DNA of 6,216 bases from Chloroflexota bacterium (GCA_003648125.1 QMOE01000158.1:1-6216); one strand, 5' to 3'. Positions 1-5,907 are shown, counted from the first letter of the stretch. The notes: generated from the letters alone by a model not told the origin. Numbers and translations are program-made.

Positions 1-24
1 CAGGTTCACCCTCAAGGACGAAAA

Positions 25-83
25 TGTAGGTCACGTTTTTAACGTGACGACTCTGATCCGTCACGCTGCAAGCGTGACCTACA
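25..83. repeat. Compound inverted repeat made of two tandem hairpins
   Basis: The outer ends match perfectly as an 11-bp inverted repeat: TGTAGGTCACG at 25-35 and CGTGACCTACA at 73-83. Inside are two hairpins of the same design, each with an 8-bp stem and 3-nt loop: GTCACGTT (30-37) with AACGTGAC (41-48), and GTCACGCT (60-67) with AGCGTGAC (71-78). A spacer of 11 bases separates them. It looks like a small non-coding repeat element of the REP/MITE kind. No run of T follows, so an intrinsic terminator is less likely. It ends 3 bases before the start of the GxxExxY gene. Its GTAGG...CCTAC ends are shared with the 27-bp palindromes found inside genes further along. Structure is seen directly; mobility is inference. 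Confidence 0.8.
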
Positions 84-86
84 AAG

Positions 87-449
87 TTGAGGCTATTTTC
101 GAGGCAGATCATCGGTGGTGCTTTTACTGTGAGCAACGAGTTGGGCAGCGGCTTTTTGGAAAAGGTCTACGAGAATGCACTGGCCCACGAACTGCGCAAA
201 GCAGGGATTAGGGTTGAACAGCAGCACCCCATCAAAGTTTACTATGATGGAATCGTGGTGGGCGATTACGTGGCGGATTTGCTTGTCGAGGGCTGCGTTC
301 TGGTCGAGCTAAAGGCGGTCAAGGCCCTGGGCAACATTGAAATGGCCCAATGCCTCAACTATCTCAAGGCAATAGATTTGCGTATCTGCCTGTTGTTCAA
401 CTTTGGTCGGCCAAAAGTTAAAGTCAAACGAATTGTCCACAATTTTTAG
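87..449 (+). CDS. GxxExxY-family protein, PD-(D/E)XK nuclease-like
   Basis: A 120-residue protein of the GxxExxY family, a small widespread family of unknown role with a predicted PD-(D/E)XK nuclease-like fold. The family motif is G22-F-L-E25-K-V-Y28. D64 (in YVADLLV) followed by E74-L-K76 (in LVELKAV) fits the D...ExK pattern of that fold. Family members usually run about 120-135 residues and carry several more residues before the IIGGAF segment, so the N terminus looks slightly short. The TTG at 87 is the only start candidate ahead of the conserved core: an in-frame TGA sits at 75-77, inside the upstream inverted repeat, and no Shine-Dalgarno sequence is visible. The repeat may have replaced the original 5' end and promoter. 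Its codons look less GC-rich than those of the downstream cluster, so it is probably a separate unit. Family assignment is strong; the start and whether it is expressed are uncertain. Confidence 0.82.
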   Translation: MRLFSRQIIGGAFTVSNELGSGFLEKVYENALAHELRKAGIRVEQQHPIKVYYDGIVVGDYVADLLVEGCVLVELKAVKALGNIEMAQCLNYLKAIDLRICLLFNFGRPKVKVKRIVHNF

Positions 450-454
450 AAATC

Positions 455-484
455 ATCAGCGTTTATCGGCGTTCATCAGCGGTT
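455..484. repeat. Three tandem 10-bp degenerate units
   Basis: Three adjacent units, ATCAGCGTTT (455-464), ATCGGCGTTC (465-474) and ATCAGCGGTT (475-484), differ from each other at one to three positions. They lie just after the GxxExxY stop codon in the only sizeable gap before the dehydrogenase. The unit matches one helical turn of DNA, but so few copies allow no functional claim; it may be simple repeat debris. The rest of the gap (485-526) shows no convincing promoter or terminator. Confidence 0.6.
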
Positions 485-526
485 AATCTCTGGGCTTTGG
501 TGCCGTGTTAATTTTGTCGGCCAATC

Positions 527-533
527 AGGAGGT
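527..533 (+). promoter_or_regulatory. Strong ribosome binding site of the dehydrogenase gene
   Basis: AGGAGGT, a near-perfect Shine-Dalgarno sequence, lies 5 bases before the TTG at 539. It decides the unusual TTG start, which is also where family similarity (MKAAV...) begins. Confidence 0.85.
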
Positions 534-538
534 ACTCT

Positions 539-1582
539 TTGAAAGCAGCCGTAGCCGGGCAACCCGGCCAGGTAGAATGGACTGAATTGGACGAACCGGC
601 CATCGGGCCGGGAGAGGTGCTGCTGCGCCCGTTAGCCTGCGGCATCTGCACCACCGACGTCAAATTTGTGCGCGCGGGCTACTCCGGCGGGCCGCGTTAC
701 GCGCTGGGGCACGAGTTGGTGGGCGAGGTGGTGGCGGCGGGTGATGGCGCCCGCTGGCAGGTCGGCGACCGGGTGGCGGCCGCGCCCTATCTGCCCTGCG
801 GCTCCTGCTACTACTGCCTGCATGGCCGACCGACCCTGTGCCCCCACCTCTTTGAGAACAGCCTGGACCCCGGCGGTCTGGCCGAGCGGGTGCGTATCCC
901 GCGCCCGCTGGCTGAACGGGGACTCTTTCCCCTCCCGGAGGGATTGCCCCTCCCAATCGCCGCGCTGGCCGAGCCGGTCGGCTGCTGCGTCCAGGGGGTC
1001 GAGGATTGCGCAGTGGCGGCGGGCGACGCGGTGCTGGTGATAGGCGATGGCCCGATGGGGCTGCTCTGCGCAGCCGTGGCCCGCGCTTATGGGGCCGGTC
1101 TGGTGATCGTCGCCGGGCTTACGCCCCACCGGTTGGCCGTGGCTGTAGGAGCGGGGGAATCCCGCCCCTATGCCGACGCAGTGATCCACGTGGAGGAGGA
1201 AAATTTGCGCGAGCGCGTGATGGCTCTGACTGAGGGGCGCGGGGCCGACGCTGTTCTAGTCGCCGTATCCGGCGCGGAGGCGGTAGAGACCGGGCTGGGT
1301 GCGCTGCGGCGCGGGGGCGCGCTCAACATCTTTGCCGGTGTGCCGGAGGGCACAACCATCCCGCTCGACCTGCGGCAGGTTCACTATGGGCAAATCCGCA
1401 TCACCGGCTCATTCGGCGTGGGGCCGTATCACGTGGCCCAGGCGCTGCGCTTGCTGACGAGCGGGCAGGTGGACTTGGCGCCAATAGTGACGGCCACGTT
1501 CTCCTTTGAAGAGTCCCCAGAGGCAATCGCCTACGCGATGAACCAAGTGGGATTAAAAGCTGTCGTCCTATTTGAGGCATAA
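539..1582 (+). CDS. Zinc-dependent medium-chain alcohol/polyol dehydrogenase
   Basis: A 347-residue zinc-containing medium-chain dehydrogenase of the sorbitol/threonine dehydrogenase branch, expected to oxidise a secondary alcohol of a polyol or sugar derivative in the cytoplasm. The N-terminal catalytic domain has C37 (GICTTD), H58-E59 (GHE) and E145 (ALAEP) as catalytic-zinc ligands. C87, C90, C93 and C101 form the structural-zinc site. The Rossmann domain starts at G169-D-G-P-M-G174. At the end of the second beta strand, where NAD-dependent members usually have Asp, there is G193-L-T-P, so NADP(H) use is possible. Residues 203-211 (VGAGESRPY) are encoded by an in-frame 27-bp palindrome and interrupt the usual 'RLALA..LGAD.VI' region. 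The TTG start is set by AGGAGGT 5 bases upstream. The transporter starts 3 bases after the stop, suggesting one transcript. With the FGGY kinase nearby, a polyol-to-ketose step is a reasonable inference; the substrate is unknown. Confidence 0.9.
   Translation: MKAAVAGQPGQVEWTELDEPAIGPGEVLLRPLACGICTTDVKFVRAGYSGGPRYALGHELVGEVVAAGDGARWQVGDRVAAAPYLPCGSCYYCLHGRPTLCPHLFENSLDPGGLAERVRIPRPLAERGLFPLPEGLPLPIAALAEPVGCCVQGVEDCAVAAGDAVLVIGDGPMGLLCAAVARAYGAGLVIVAGLTPHRLAVAVGAGESRPYADAVIHVEEENLRERVMALTEGRGADAVLVAVSGAEAVETGLGALRRGGALNIFAGVPEGTTIPLDLRQVHYGQIRITGSFGVGPYHVAQALRLLTSGQVDLAPIVTATFSFEESPEAIAYAMNQVGLKAVVLFEA
1145..1171. repeat. 27-bp palindrome, copy A, inside the dehydrogenase gene
   Basis: The left part GTAGGAGCGGG (1145-1155) pairs with CCCGCCCCTAT (1161-1171) around a 5-nt centre, with two imperfect pairs: one A/C mismatch and one outer G/T. 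It matches 23 of 27 positions of the perfect copy in the transporter gene. It begins exactly on a codon boundary and spans nine codons, residues 203-211 of the dehydrogenase, in the loop after the second Rossmann strand and helix. Confidence 0.75.
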
Positions 1583-1584
1583 AC

Positions 1585-2538
1585 GTGATTCGTGATTCTC
1601 AATTCGCAGTTCCAAATTCCTCCCGTCTGCGGGCTGTCGGCGCGGGACTGCTGGTCTGCGTTATCTGGGCCTCCTCCTTTGTCTTTGTCAAGATGGGGTT
1701 GGTCTATCTGAAACCGTTGACTCTGGCCGGGCTGCGCTACTTTACCGCTTTTTTGTTGTTGCTGCCCCTGACGGCCCGTCGTGGGGGTAGGGGCGGGGAA
1801 ACCCCGCCCCTACGTGACCTGTCTGCGGGGTACTGGGGCCGTCTCTTTCTCATTGGCCTGTGCGCCTATACCATCGGCAACGGCACGCTTTTCTGGGGAC
1901 TGCAATACCTGTCGGCCACCACCGGCTCTTTTCTGCTCACTCTCGTCCCCATCCCGATTTTCTTTTTGGCAATCCTGCGCCTGAAGGAAATGCCGACCTG
2001 GTGGCAGGTCGTGGGGTTGCTGGTCACACTGGGGGGCGGGTGGCTCTTTTTCTCGCCCGGCATGGGCGGCGGTGAACCGCTGGCCGTGGCCGTCGTGGGA
2101 ATCGGCCTTTTGGCCTTTGCCGTCTTTGGCATCCTGGGGCGCGAGGTGGCCAAGGCCCAACAGGTGCAGACCGTCATCCTGACCGCCATCCCATTGGGTT
2201 TTGGCGGTGGACTCGTTTTACTCCTGGCCCTCGTCATAGAAGGAATGCCCTGCTTTTCGCTGGCCGGATTGGGCATCGTACTTTTGCTGGCGACGATCAA
2301 TACTGCCCTGGCCTACTTGCTTTACAATCACGCCCTGCGGACGTTGACAGCCCTGGAGATGAACGTCCTGCTCAACCTATCGCCATTGGGGACGGCAACT
2401 CTGGCCGCGCTGCTCCTGCGCGAGCAAATGGTCACTGTCCAGTGGATCGGGATAGTCGTGCTTATCCTGGGCGTGAGCGTGGTTCAATGGGGCGGACGGA
2501 GGGCAGGTGAGATGGAAACTGGGGAGACCTACGGATGA
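1585..2538 (+). CDS. EamA/DMT-superfamily membrane transporter
   Basis: A 317-residue integral membrane protein with about ten hydrophobic segments in two five-helix halves, as in EamA (drug/metabolite transporter) proteins. Approximate segments: 17-39, 42-63, 84-106, 112-132, 139-157, 165-185, 195-219, 225-248, 255-277 and 284-303. The WASSFVFVK stretch in the first helix and the LSPLGTA stretch in the ninth are typical of the family. Members export metabolites or amino acids, some import; the cargo here is unknown. The GTG start is 3 bases after the dehydrogenase stop, and GAGG at 1574-1577 gives a Shine-Dalgarno spacing of 7, so translational coupling is likely. Residues 2-12 are encoded by ATTCGTGATTCTC-type sequence that looks repeat-derived; true homology begins near residue 17. 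Residues 68-77, between helices 2 and 3, come from a perfect 27-bp palindrome. The last 10 bases overlap the convergent toxin gene. Confidence 0.88.
   Translation: MIRDSQFAVPNSSRLRAVGAGLLVCVIWASSFVFVKMGLVYLKPLTLAGLRYFTAFLLLLPLTARRGGRGGETPPLRDLSAGYWGRLFLIGLCAYTIGNGTLFWGLQYLSATTGSFLLTLVPIPIFFLAILRLKEMPTWWQVVGLLVTLGGGWLFFSPGMGGGEPLAVAVVGIGLLAFAVFGILGREVAKAQQVQTVILTAIPLGFGGGLVLLLALVIEGMPCFSLAGLGIVLLLATINTALAYLLYNHALRTLTALEMNVLLNLSPLGTATLAALLLREQMVTVQWIGIVVLILGVSVVQWGGRRAGEMETGETYG
1787..1813. repeat. 27-bp palindrome, copy B, perfect, inside the transporter gene
   Basis: GTAGGGGCGGGG (1787-1798) and CCCCGCCCCTAC (1802-1813) form a perfect 12-bp stem around an AAA loop. The element is read in a different phase from the other two copies: it starts at the second base of a codon and yields R-G-G-E-T-P-P-L-R in the loop between transmembrane helices 2 and 3. 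Loop sites in membrane proteins tolerate insertions well, so the gene is probably still functional. Confidence 0.85.
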
Positions 2539-2995
2539 TCGTTAGGATTCTCGGTCGCCAGCCCCTCGGCGCGGGCGGCTTTCAAGAGATCATTGTCAGC
2601 AGCGACAAAGGTAAGGGGACGCAACTCCCAGGTGTACAGCCGGTCGCTGACTGTCAGGGCGGCGGTCAGGTGAATCGCGTCGTAGCCCCGCAAGCGATGA
2701 TGTCTGGTCAATTCAACGGCAAGTCAACGGTCAACAGGTCTACAGGCAACAGATGATATTCACGCTGGCAGTGGATGCCAAAGCAGGCCAGAATGAGGTC
2801 GCGTTCTTCCAGCGTGATGCCACAGGAAGATCGCTGTTTAGCAGAGATCGCCGCCGCGACTTCGGCCAGCGTGAATTCCGCCGTCAGCACGCTGTGTTCC
2901 GCGCCGGAGATCATCAGAGATTGCACCCAGTTCGTGCCGATCTCGGGGCTGTACCGCTTGACCAGGGCGCTGGCGTCAAAGTAAAACGTGCTCAT
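2529..2995 (-). pseudogene. PIN-domain (VapC-type) toxin, split by a frameshift
   Basis: A VapC-like PIN-domain ribonuclease in two frames. The first part (2995 to 2708) starts MSTFYFDASALVKRY and carries acidic residues D7 and E45. It runs off into DLPLN and stops at 2710-2708. The second part, in another frame, carries LTRHHRLRGYDAIHLTAAL and PLTFVAADNDLL, the usual C-terminal PIN motifs, and stops at 2531-2529. Reading GAC at 2725-2723 and then shifting back one base gives VDLAVELTRHHRLRGYDAIHL, a seamless family sequence of about 155 residues, so one base (probably a C) seems missing between 2726 and 2708. In the restored protein D106 and D134 complete the acidic set. The start codon overlaps the antitoxin stop (ATGA), as in most such pairs. 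It may be dead, an assembly error, or rescued by -1 frameshifting; decay is the simplest view. It ends by overlapping the convergent transporter gene by 10 bases. Confidence 0.85.
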
Positions 2996-3399
2996 TCTTT
3001 GGGGCCTCGTTGTTCCAGGACAATCTCGCTGAGCGGTTCCCCCCCGGCGCGGGACAGAATAGCGACGACTTTATCGCGGTCTGCTGGAATCGTCTCGACC
3101 AATCGGCGCATGTGGGGGCCGATCTCGCTCATCATCCCGGCCTCGCGCAGTAGACGGGATAATTTTTCACGCTCAGTCTCTGTGTGGGGCCTGACAACGG
3201 GCACAGGATGGATATATGACCGATTACCGACCGACAGACTGGCTTCGCGCAGGACACGCCCGGTTTCCCCGGCCTGCGGCGACAGTTGTCCGGTCAACAA
3301 TTCCTGCGCCACTGTTTCGGGAGATTGCCCAACTTGTTTGGCTTTTTTTTCCAGTCGTTGGTGAACTTCCGGCGACAGAGTAAGAGTAATAGTGTCCAT
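2992..3399 (-). CDS. VapB-type antitoxin, ribbon-helix-helix-like
   Basis: A 135-residue protein directly upstream of the PIN toxin, sharing an ATGA stop/start overlap with it, which marks it as the antitoxin. The N terminus (MDTITLTLSPEVHQRLEKKAKQ) has a short strand followed by two helices up to about residue 35, resembling ribbon-helix-helix or CopG-like DNA-binding antitoxins. The charged C-terminal half (about 70-135) would wrap the toxin. Such antitoxins usually repress their own promoter as a complex with the toxin. The start is chosen at 3399 rather than the ATG at 3408, because AGGAG (3413-3409) touches the 3408 ATG but lies 9 bases from the 3399 ATG. A run of eight A on the coding strand (3350-3343, LEKKAK) is a possible slippage site. 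With the toxin broken, this may be an orphan antitoxin. Confidence 0.75.
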   Translation of the reverse strand: MDTITLTLSPEVHQRLEKKAKQVGQSPETVAQELLTGQLSPQAGETGRVLREASLSVGNRSYIHPVPVVRPHTETEREKLSRLLREAGMMSEIGPHMRRLVETIPADRDKVVAILSRAGGEPLSEIVLEQRGPKE

Positions 3400-3408
3400 T
3401 TGTAACAT

Positions 3409-3413
3409 CTCCT
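3409..3413 (-). promoter_or_regulatory. Ribosome binding site of the antitoxin gene
   Basis: AGGAG on the - strand. It abuts the ATG at 3408 with no spacing but is 9 bases from the ATG at 3399, which therefore is the likelier start. It lies in the 20-base gap between the divergent antitoxin and kinase genes, so promoters of each must overlap the other's coding region or lie further away. Confidence 0.65.
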
Positions 3414-3419
3414 AAAGAA

Positions 3420-4946
3420 ATGATAGCACGTAAAGTTAAAAGTGACAAGCACCTGTTACTTGGCCTCGACTTGGGCACGTCGGCGGTCAAAGTTGGCCTG
3501 TTCGACACGGAAGGGAACGCGCTGCGCCGGGCGCGCCGGCCCTACCCGCTGTACACGCCCCGCCCCGGCTGGAGCGAGCAGGAGCCGGAAGAGTGGTGGT
3601 CGGCTGTCTGCGACGCGCTGCGGGAGACGCTGGCGGAAGTGGACGCCGGCCGCGTGGCCGCCGTGGGGTTGAGCGGGCAGGCGCCCAGCCAGGTACTCGT
3701 CGCCAGCGACGGCGCGCCCCTGGGCCGGGCCATCGTCTGGAGCGACCGCCGAGCCACCGCCGAGGCCGACTGGCTGGCGGAACGCGTCACGCCGGAGCAG
3801 GCGCGGGACTGGACGGGTTGCGCTTTCATCACCGGCGCGAGTCTGCCGCCGGCGCGGCTCTTGTGGCTCAAGGCCCACCGGCCCGACGATTGGGCCTGCT
3901 GCACCGCCATTGTTCAGCCGAAGGACTTTATCGCCTGCCAACTGACCGGACAGGTCGCCACCGACGTCAACAGTGCGTTTTGCCTGCACAATCCCCAGAC
4001 GAGCCAATATGCCGCTGACCTGCTGGCCCTGTTGGGGGTAGAACCGGAAAAGATGCCGCCTGTGCTAGAGCCGACTGCCGTTGTGGGGCGCGTGACGCCG
4101 GAGGCCGCGTCCGCCACCGGACTGTTGGCGGGTGTCCCCGTCATCACCGGCACGATAGACGCCTGGTGCGACATTATCGGCTGCGGGGCCGTCGCGCCGG
4201 GCTGCGCCGTGGACGTGACGGGCACTTCGGAGGTAGTGGCGCTGATCACAGAGCAGCCGCTGGATGGTGATGGCGTCGCCAGCGCGCCGCTGGCGGCGGG
4301 GCGCTACTGGATCGGCGGGCCGATGCAGGCGGGCGGGGCTGCGCTCCTGTGGCTATCACGCTGCTTTTACGGCCAGGAGCAGCCGGATTTCGAGTTGATG
4401 GAGGCGGAGGCGTCCGCCGTCGCGCCGGGAGCGGAGGGGTTGCTTTTTCTGCCCTATCTCCAGGGCGAGCGAGCGCCGGTGTGGGATCCGCAGGCGCGAG
4501 GGGCCTTTGTCGGGCTGACCGACCGCCACGTCCGCGCTCACTGCGCCCGCGCCGTCTACGAGGGGGTGGCCTTCGCCGTGCGCGACCTGCTAGAGCGATG
4601 TCGGGCGGCGGGGGCAGGGAAACCCTGCCCCTACCCAGAGATGTTGCGTGTCTCCGGCGGCGGATCGGCATCTGCTTTGTGGAACCAGGTCAAGGCCGAT
4701 ATCACCGGTCTGCCGGTGCAGCGAGTGGCGGTCACCGACGCTGCCTGCCTGGGCGCGGCGATGCTTGCTGCTGTCGGTGTGGGATTTTTCCAGAACCTTG
4801 AGGAGACGGCCAAAGCGATGGTACAGGTCGGAGAGGTTTTCGATCCCGTCCCCGCTCACGTTTCTCGCTACGACGAGTTGTTCGCTGTCTGGCGCAGCCT
4901 GTATCCGGCGCTGCGTCCCATCTTTCCACGACTGGGGGCAGAGTGA
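3420..4946 (+). CDS. FGGY-family carbohydrate kinase, xylulokinase-like
   Basis: A 508-residue ATP-dependent sugar kinase of the FGGY family, full length (relatives about 490-510). The first ATPase-fold domain opens with GLDLGTS (15-21). D247 in GTIDAWCD is the expected catalytic base. The second domain has DVTGTSEVV (265-273), the FGGY signature region PYLQGERAPVWDPQARGAF (345-363) and the GGGS motif (413-416) near LWNQVKADITGLPV. Overall it is closest to xylulokinases, but the substrate-side motif that reads GQMHG there is GQAPS here (86-90), so the sugar may be another ketose or polyol. Residues 397-405 come from an in-frame 27-bp palindrome. ATG at 3420 lacks a clear Shine-Dalgarno sequence but is the only good start before the conserved core. 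It is divergent from the antitoxin and leads directly, 1 base apart, into the regulator gene. Confidence 0.9.
   Translation: MIARKVKSDKHLLLGLDLGTSAVKVGLFDTEGNALRRARRPYPLYTPRPGWSEQEPEEWWSAVCDALRETLAEVDAGRVAAVGLSGQAPSQVLVASDGAPLGRAIVWSDRRATAEADWLAERVTPEQARDWTGCAFITGASLPPARLLWLKAHRPDDWACCTAIVQPKDFIACQLTGQVATDVNSAFCLHNPQTSQYAADLLALLGVEPEKMPPVLEPTAVVGRVTPEAASATGLLAGVPVITGTIDAWCDIIGCGAVAPGCAVDVTGTSEVVALITEQPLDGDGVASAPLAAGRYWIGGPMQAGGAALLWLSRCFYGQEQPDFELMEAEASAVAPGAEGLLFLPYLQGERAPVWDPQARGAFVGLTDRHVRAHCARAVYEGVAFAVRDLLERCRAAGAGKPCPYPEMLRVSGGGSASALWNQVKADITGLPVQRVAVTDAACLGAAMLAAVGVGFFQNLEETAKAMVQVGEVFDPVPAHVSRYDELFAVWRSLYPALRPIFPRLGAE
4608..4634. repeat. 27-bp palindrome, copy C, inside the kinase gene
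   Basis: GGGGCAGGG (4611-4619) pairs perfectly with CCCTGCCCC (4623-4631) around an AAA loop (4620-4622); the outer three pairs are partly decayed. It matches the perfect transporter copy at 23 of 27 positions. Two of the four differences form an A-T pair replacing a G-C pair (4616 with 4626), which preserves the stem. It starts on a codon boundary and encodes A-G-A-G-K-P-C-P-Y (residues 397-405) between the helix ending LLERCR and the strand MLRVSGGG. Confidence 0.75.
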
Positions 4947-4947
4947 A

Positions 4948-5907
4948 ATGAGCTTGCATGAAGAACTAGAAATGATGCTGCGAGCCGCCCGTCTCTATTA
5001 CGAGGACGGTCTGACACAGCAACAAGTCGCCGAAGAGCTAGAGGTCTCCCGCCCACAGGTCTCTCGATTGTTGACCCGCGCCCGGGCGGAGGACGTTGTC
5101 CGCATCAGCATTCTGGACCCATTTGCTACATTCGAGGAGTTAGAGTCCCGCCTGGCGGCGACCTTTGGGCTGGATGAAGCAATAGTCACAGCCGGGGAGG
5201 GATTGAGTGGGGAATCGCTGCGGCGGCACATTGGCCTGGCGGCGGCCGGGTATTTGCGAAACGTCATGAACGATGGTCTCAAGGTGGGCGTCGGCTGGGG
5301 CCGCACGGTGCACGCGGTCGTCGAGGCATTGGGCGACGAGCGGCGGGCCAACATTCAGGTCTTTCCCCTCATCGGTGGCATGGGGCAGGTGTCCGCCTCC
5401 TTCCAGGTAAACGACCTGGCGCGGCGGATGGCGCAAGCCTTTGGCGGCGCGGAACATGCGCTCTACGCGCCGGCCTTTGTCAGCGATCCCCAGGCGCGGG
5501 ACGCGCTGCTCCGTCACCCGGATATGAAAATGGTGATGGAAGCCTGGAACAACCTGGATATGGCCCTGGTCGGCGTCGGTCAATTTGCCTTCCAGCGCCA
5601 GTCATCCATGTTCTTTGCCGAGTATATGGACGAGACAATGTTCCAAGAACTGGAGCAGCGGGGAGCGGTGGGCGATCTATGCGGGCGATTTTTTGATATT
5701 CAGGGCGAGCACTGCGCTTTGGATCCAGAAGCCATTGGAATCTCGCTGGAACAGTTGCGGGCGCTACATCACGTGATCGGTATCGCTGGGGGGGAGGAGA
5801 AAGTGGACGCCATCCTGGGCGCGCTGCGCAACGGCTACTTGAACGTCCTGATCACCGATACCGGCACTGCCCAAAAGGTGTTGGAAAAGTATGAGAGTGA
5901 AACGTAA
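4948..5907 (+). CDS. SorC-family sugar-responsive transcriptional regulator
   Basis: A 319-residue SorC/DeoR-type regulator, full length for the family (about 310-320). A helix-turn-helix lies at about 17-46 (LTQQQVAEELEVSRPQVSRLL). The effector-binding domain follows from about 57 with G114-VGWGRT, the FPLIGGMG segment (139-146), DMALVGVG (204-211), AVGDLCGRFFD (240-250), the IAGGEEK phosphosugar-loop region (279-285) and LITDTGTA (301-308). Family members bind phosphorylated sugars and usually act on the operon they sit in, so the ketose phosphate made by the kinase next door is a plausible signal. The start is ATG 4948, one base after the kinase stop, with purine-rich GGGGGCAGAG upstream. 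The frame is open further back into the kinase gene, but that part has no SorC similarity. It overlaps the next gene by 17 bases. Confidence 0.92.
   Translation: MSLHEELEMMLRAARLYYEDGLTQQQVAEELEVSRPQVSRLLTRARAEDVVRISILDPFATFEELESRLAATFGLDEAIVTAGEGLSGESLRRHIGLAAAGYLRNVMNDGLKVGVGWGRTVHAVVEALGDERRANIQVFPLIGGMGQVSASFQVNDLARRMAQAFGGAEHALYAPAFVSDPQARDALLRHPDMKMVMEAWNNLDMALVGVGQFAFQRQSSMFFAEYMDETMFQELEQRGAVGDLCGRFFDIQGEHCALDPEAIGISLEQLRALHHVIGIAGGEEKVDAILGALRNGYLNVLITDTGTAQKVLEKYESET

Noticed and set aside
496..514. TTTGGT ... TAATTT as a sigma-70-type promoter for the dehydrogenase
   Set aside because: Spacing is far too short and the -35 match is poor; no reliable promoter can be named in 450-538.
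918..932. GGGGA/TCCCC hairpin in the dehydrogenase gene as a fourth palindrome copy
   Set aside because: Only five pairs, no GTAGG end, different spacing, and the encoded residues fit the normal family alignment.
2535..2756. ATGA overlap suggesting a + strand gene coupled to the transporter
   Set aside because: The frame runs opposite the C-terminal PIN-domain segment, which is clearly the real coding strand.
3343..3350. Eight-T run as a terminator for the - or + strand
   Set aside because: No stem precedes it on either strand and it encodes the Lys-Lys of the antitoxin helix.
2753..3364. 203-residue + strand open frame over the toxin-antitoxin pair
   Set aside because: It is the shadow of two recognisable - strand genes that have motifs and an ATGA junction; the + translation has no family features.
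3456..4007. Long - strand open frame opposite the kinase gene
   Set aside because: Arises from GC-rich codon bias on the complementary strand; the protein is Arg/Gly/Pro-rich with no recognisable family, as are the similar frames opposite the dehydrogenase and regulator.
4648..4947. 100-residue N-terminal extension of the SorC regulator frame into the kinase gene
   Set aside because: It lies entirely over the conserved C-terminal part of the kinase, has no SorC similarity, and the family start MSLHEEL at 4948 directly follows the kinase stop.
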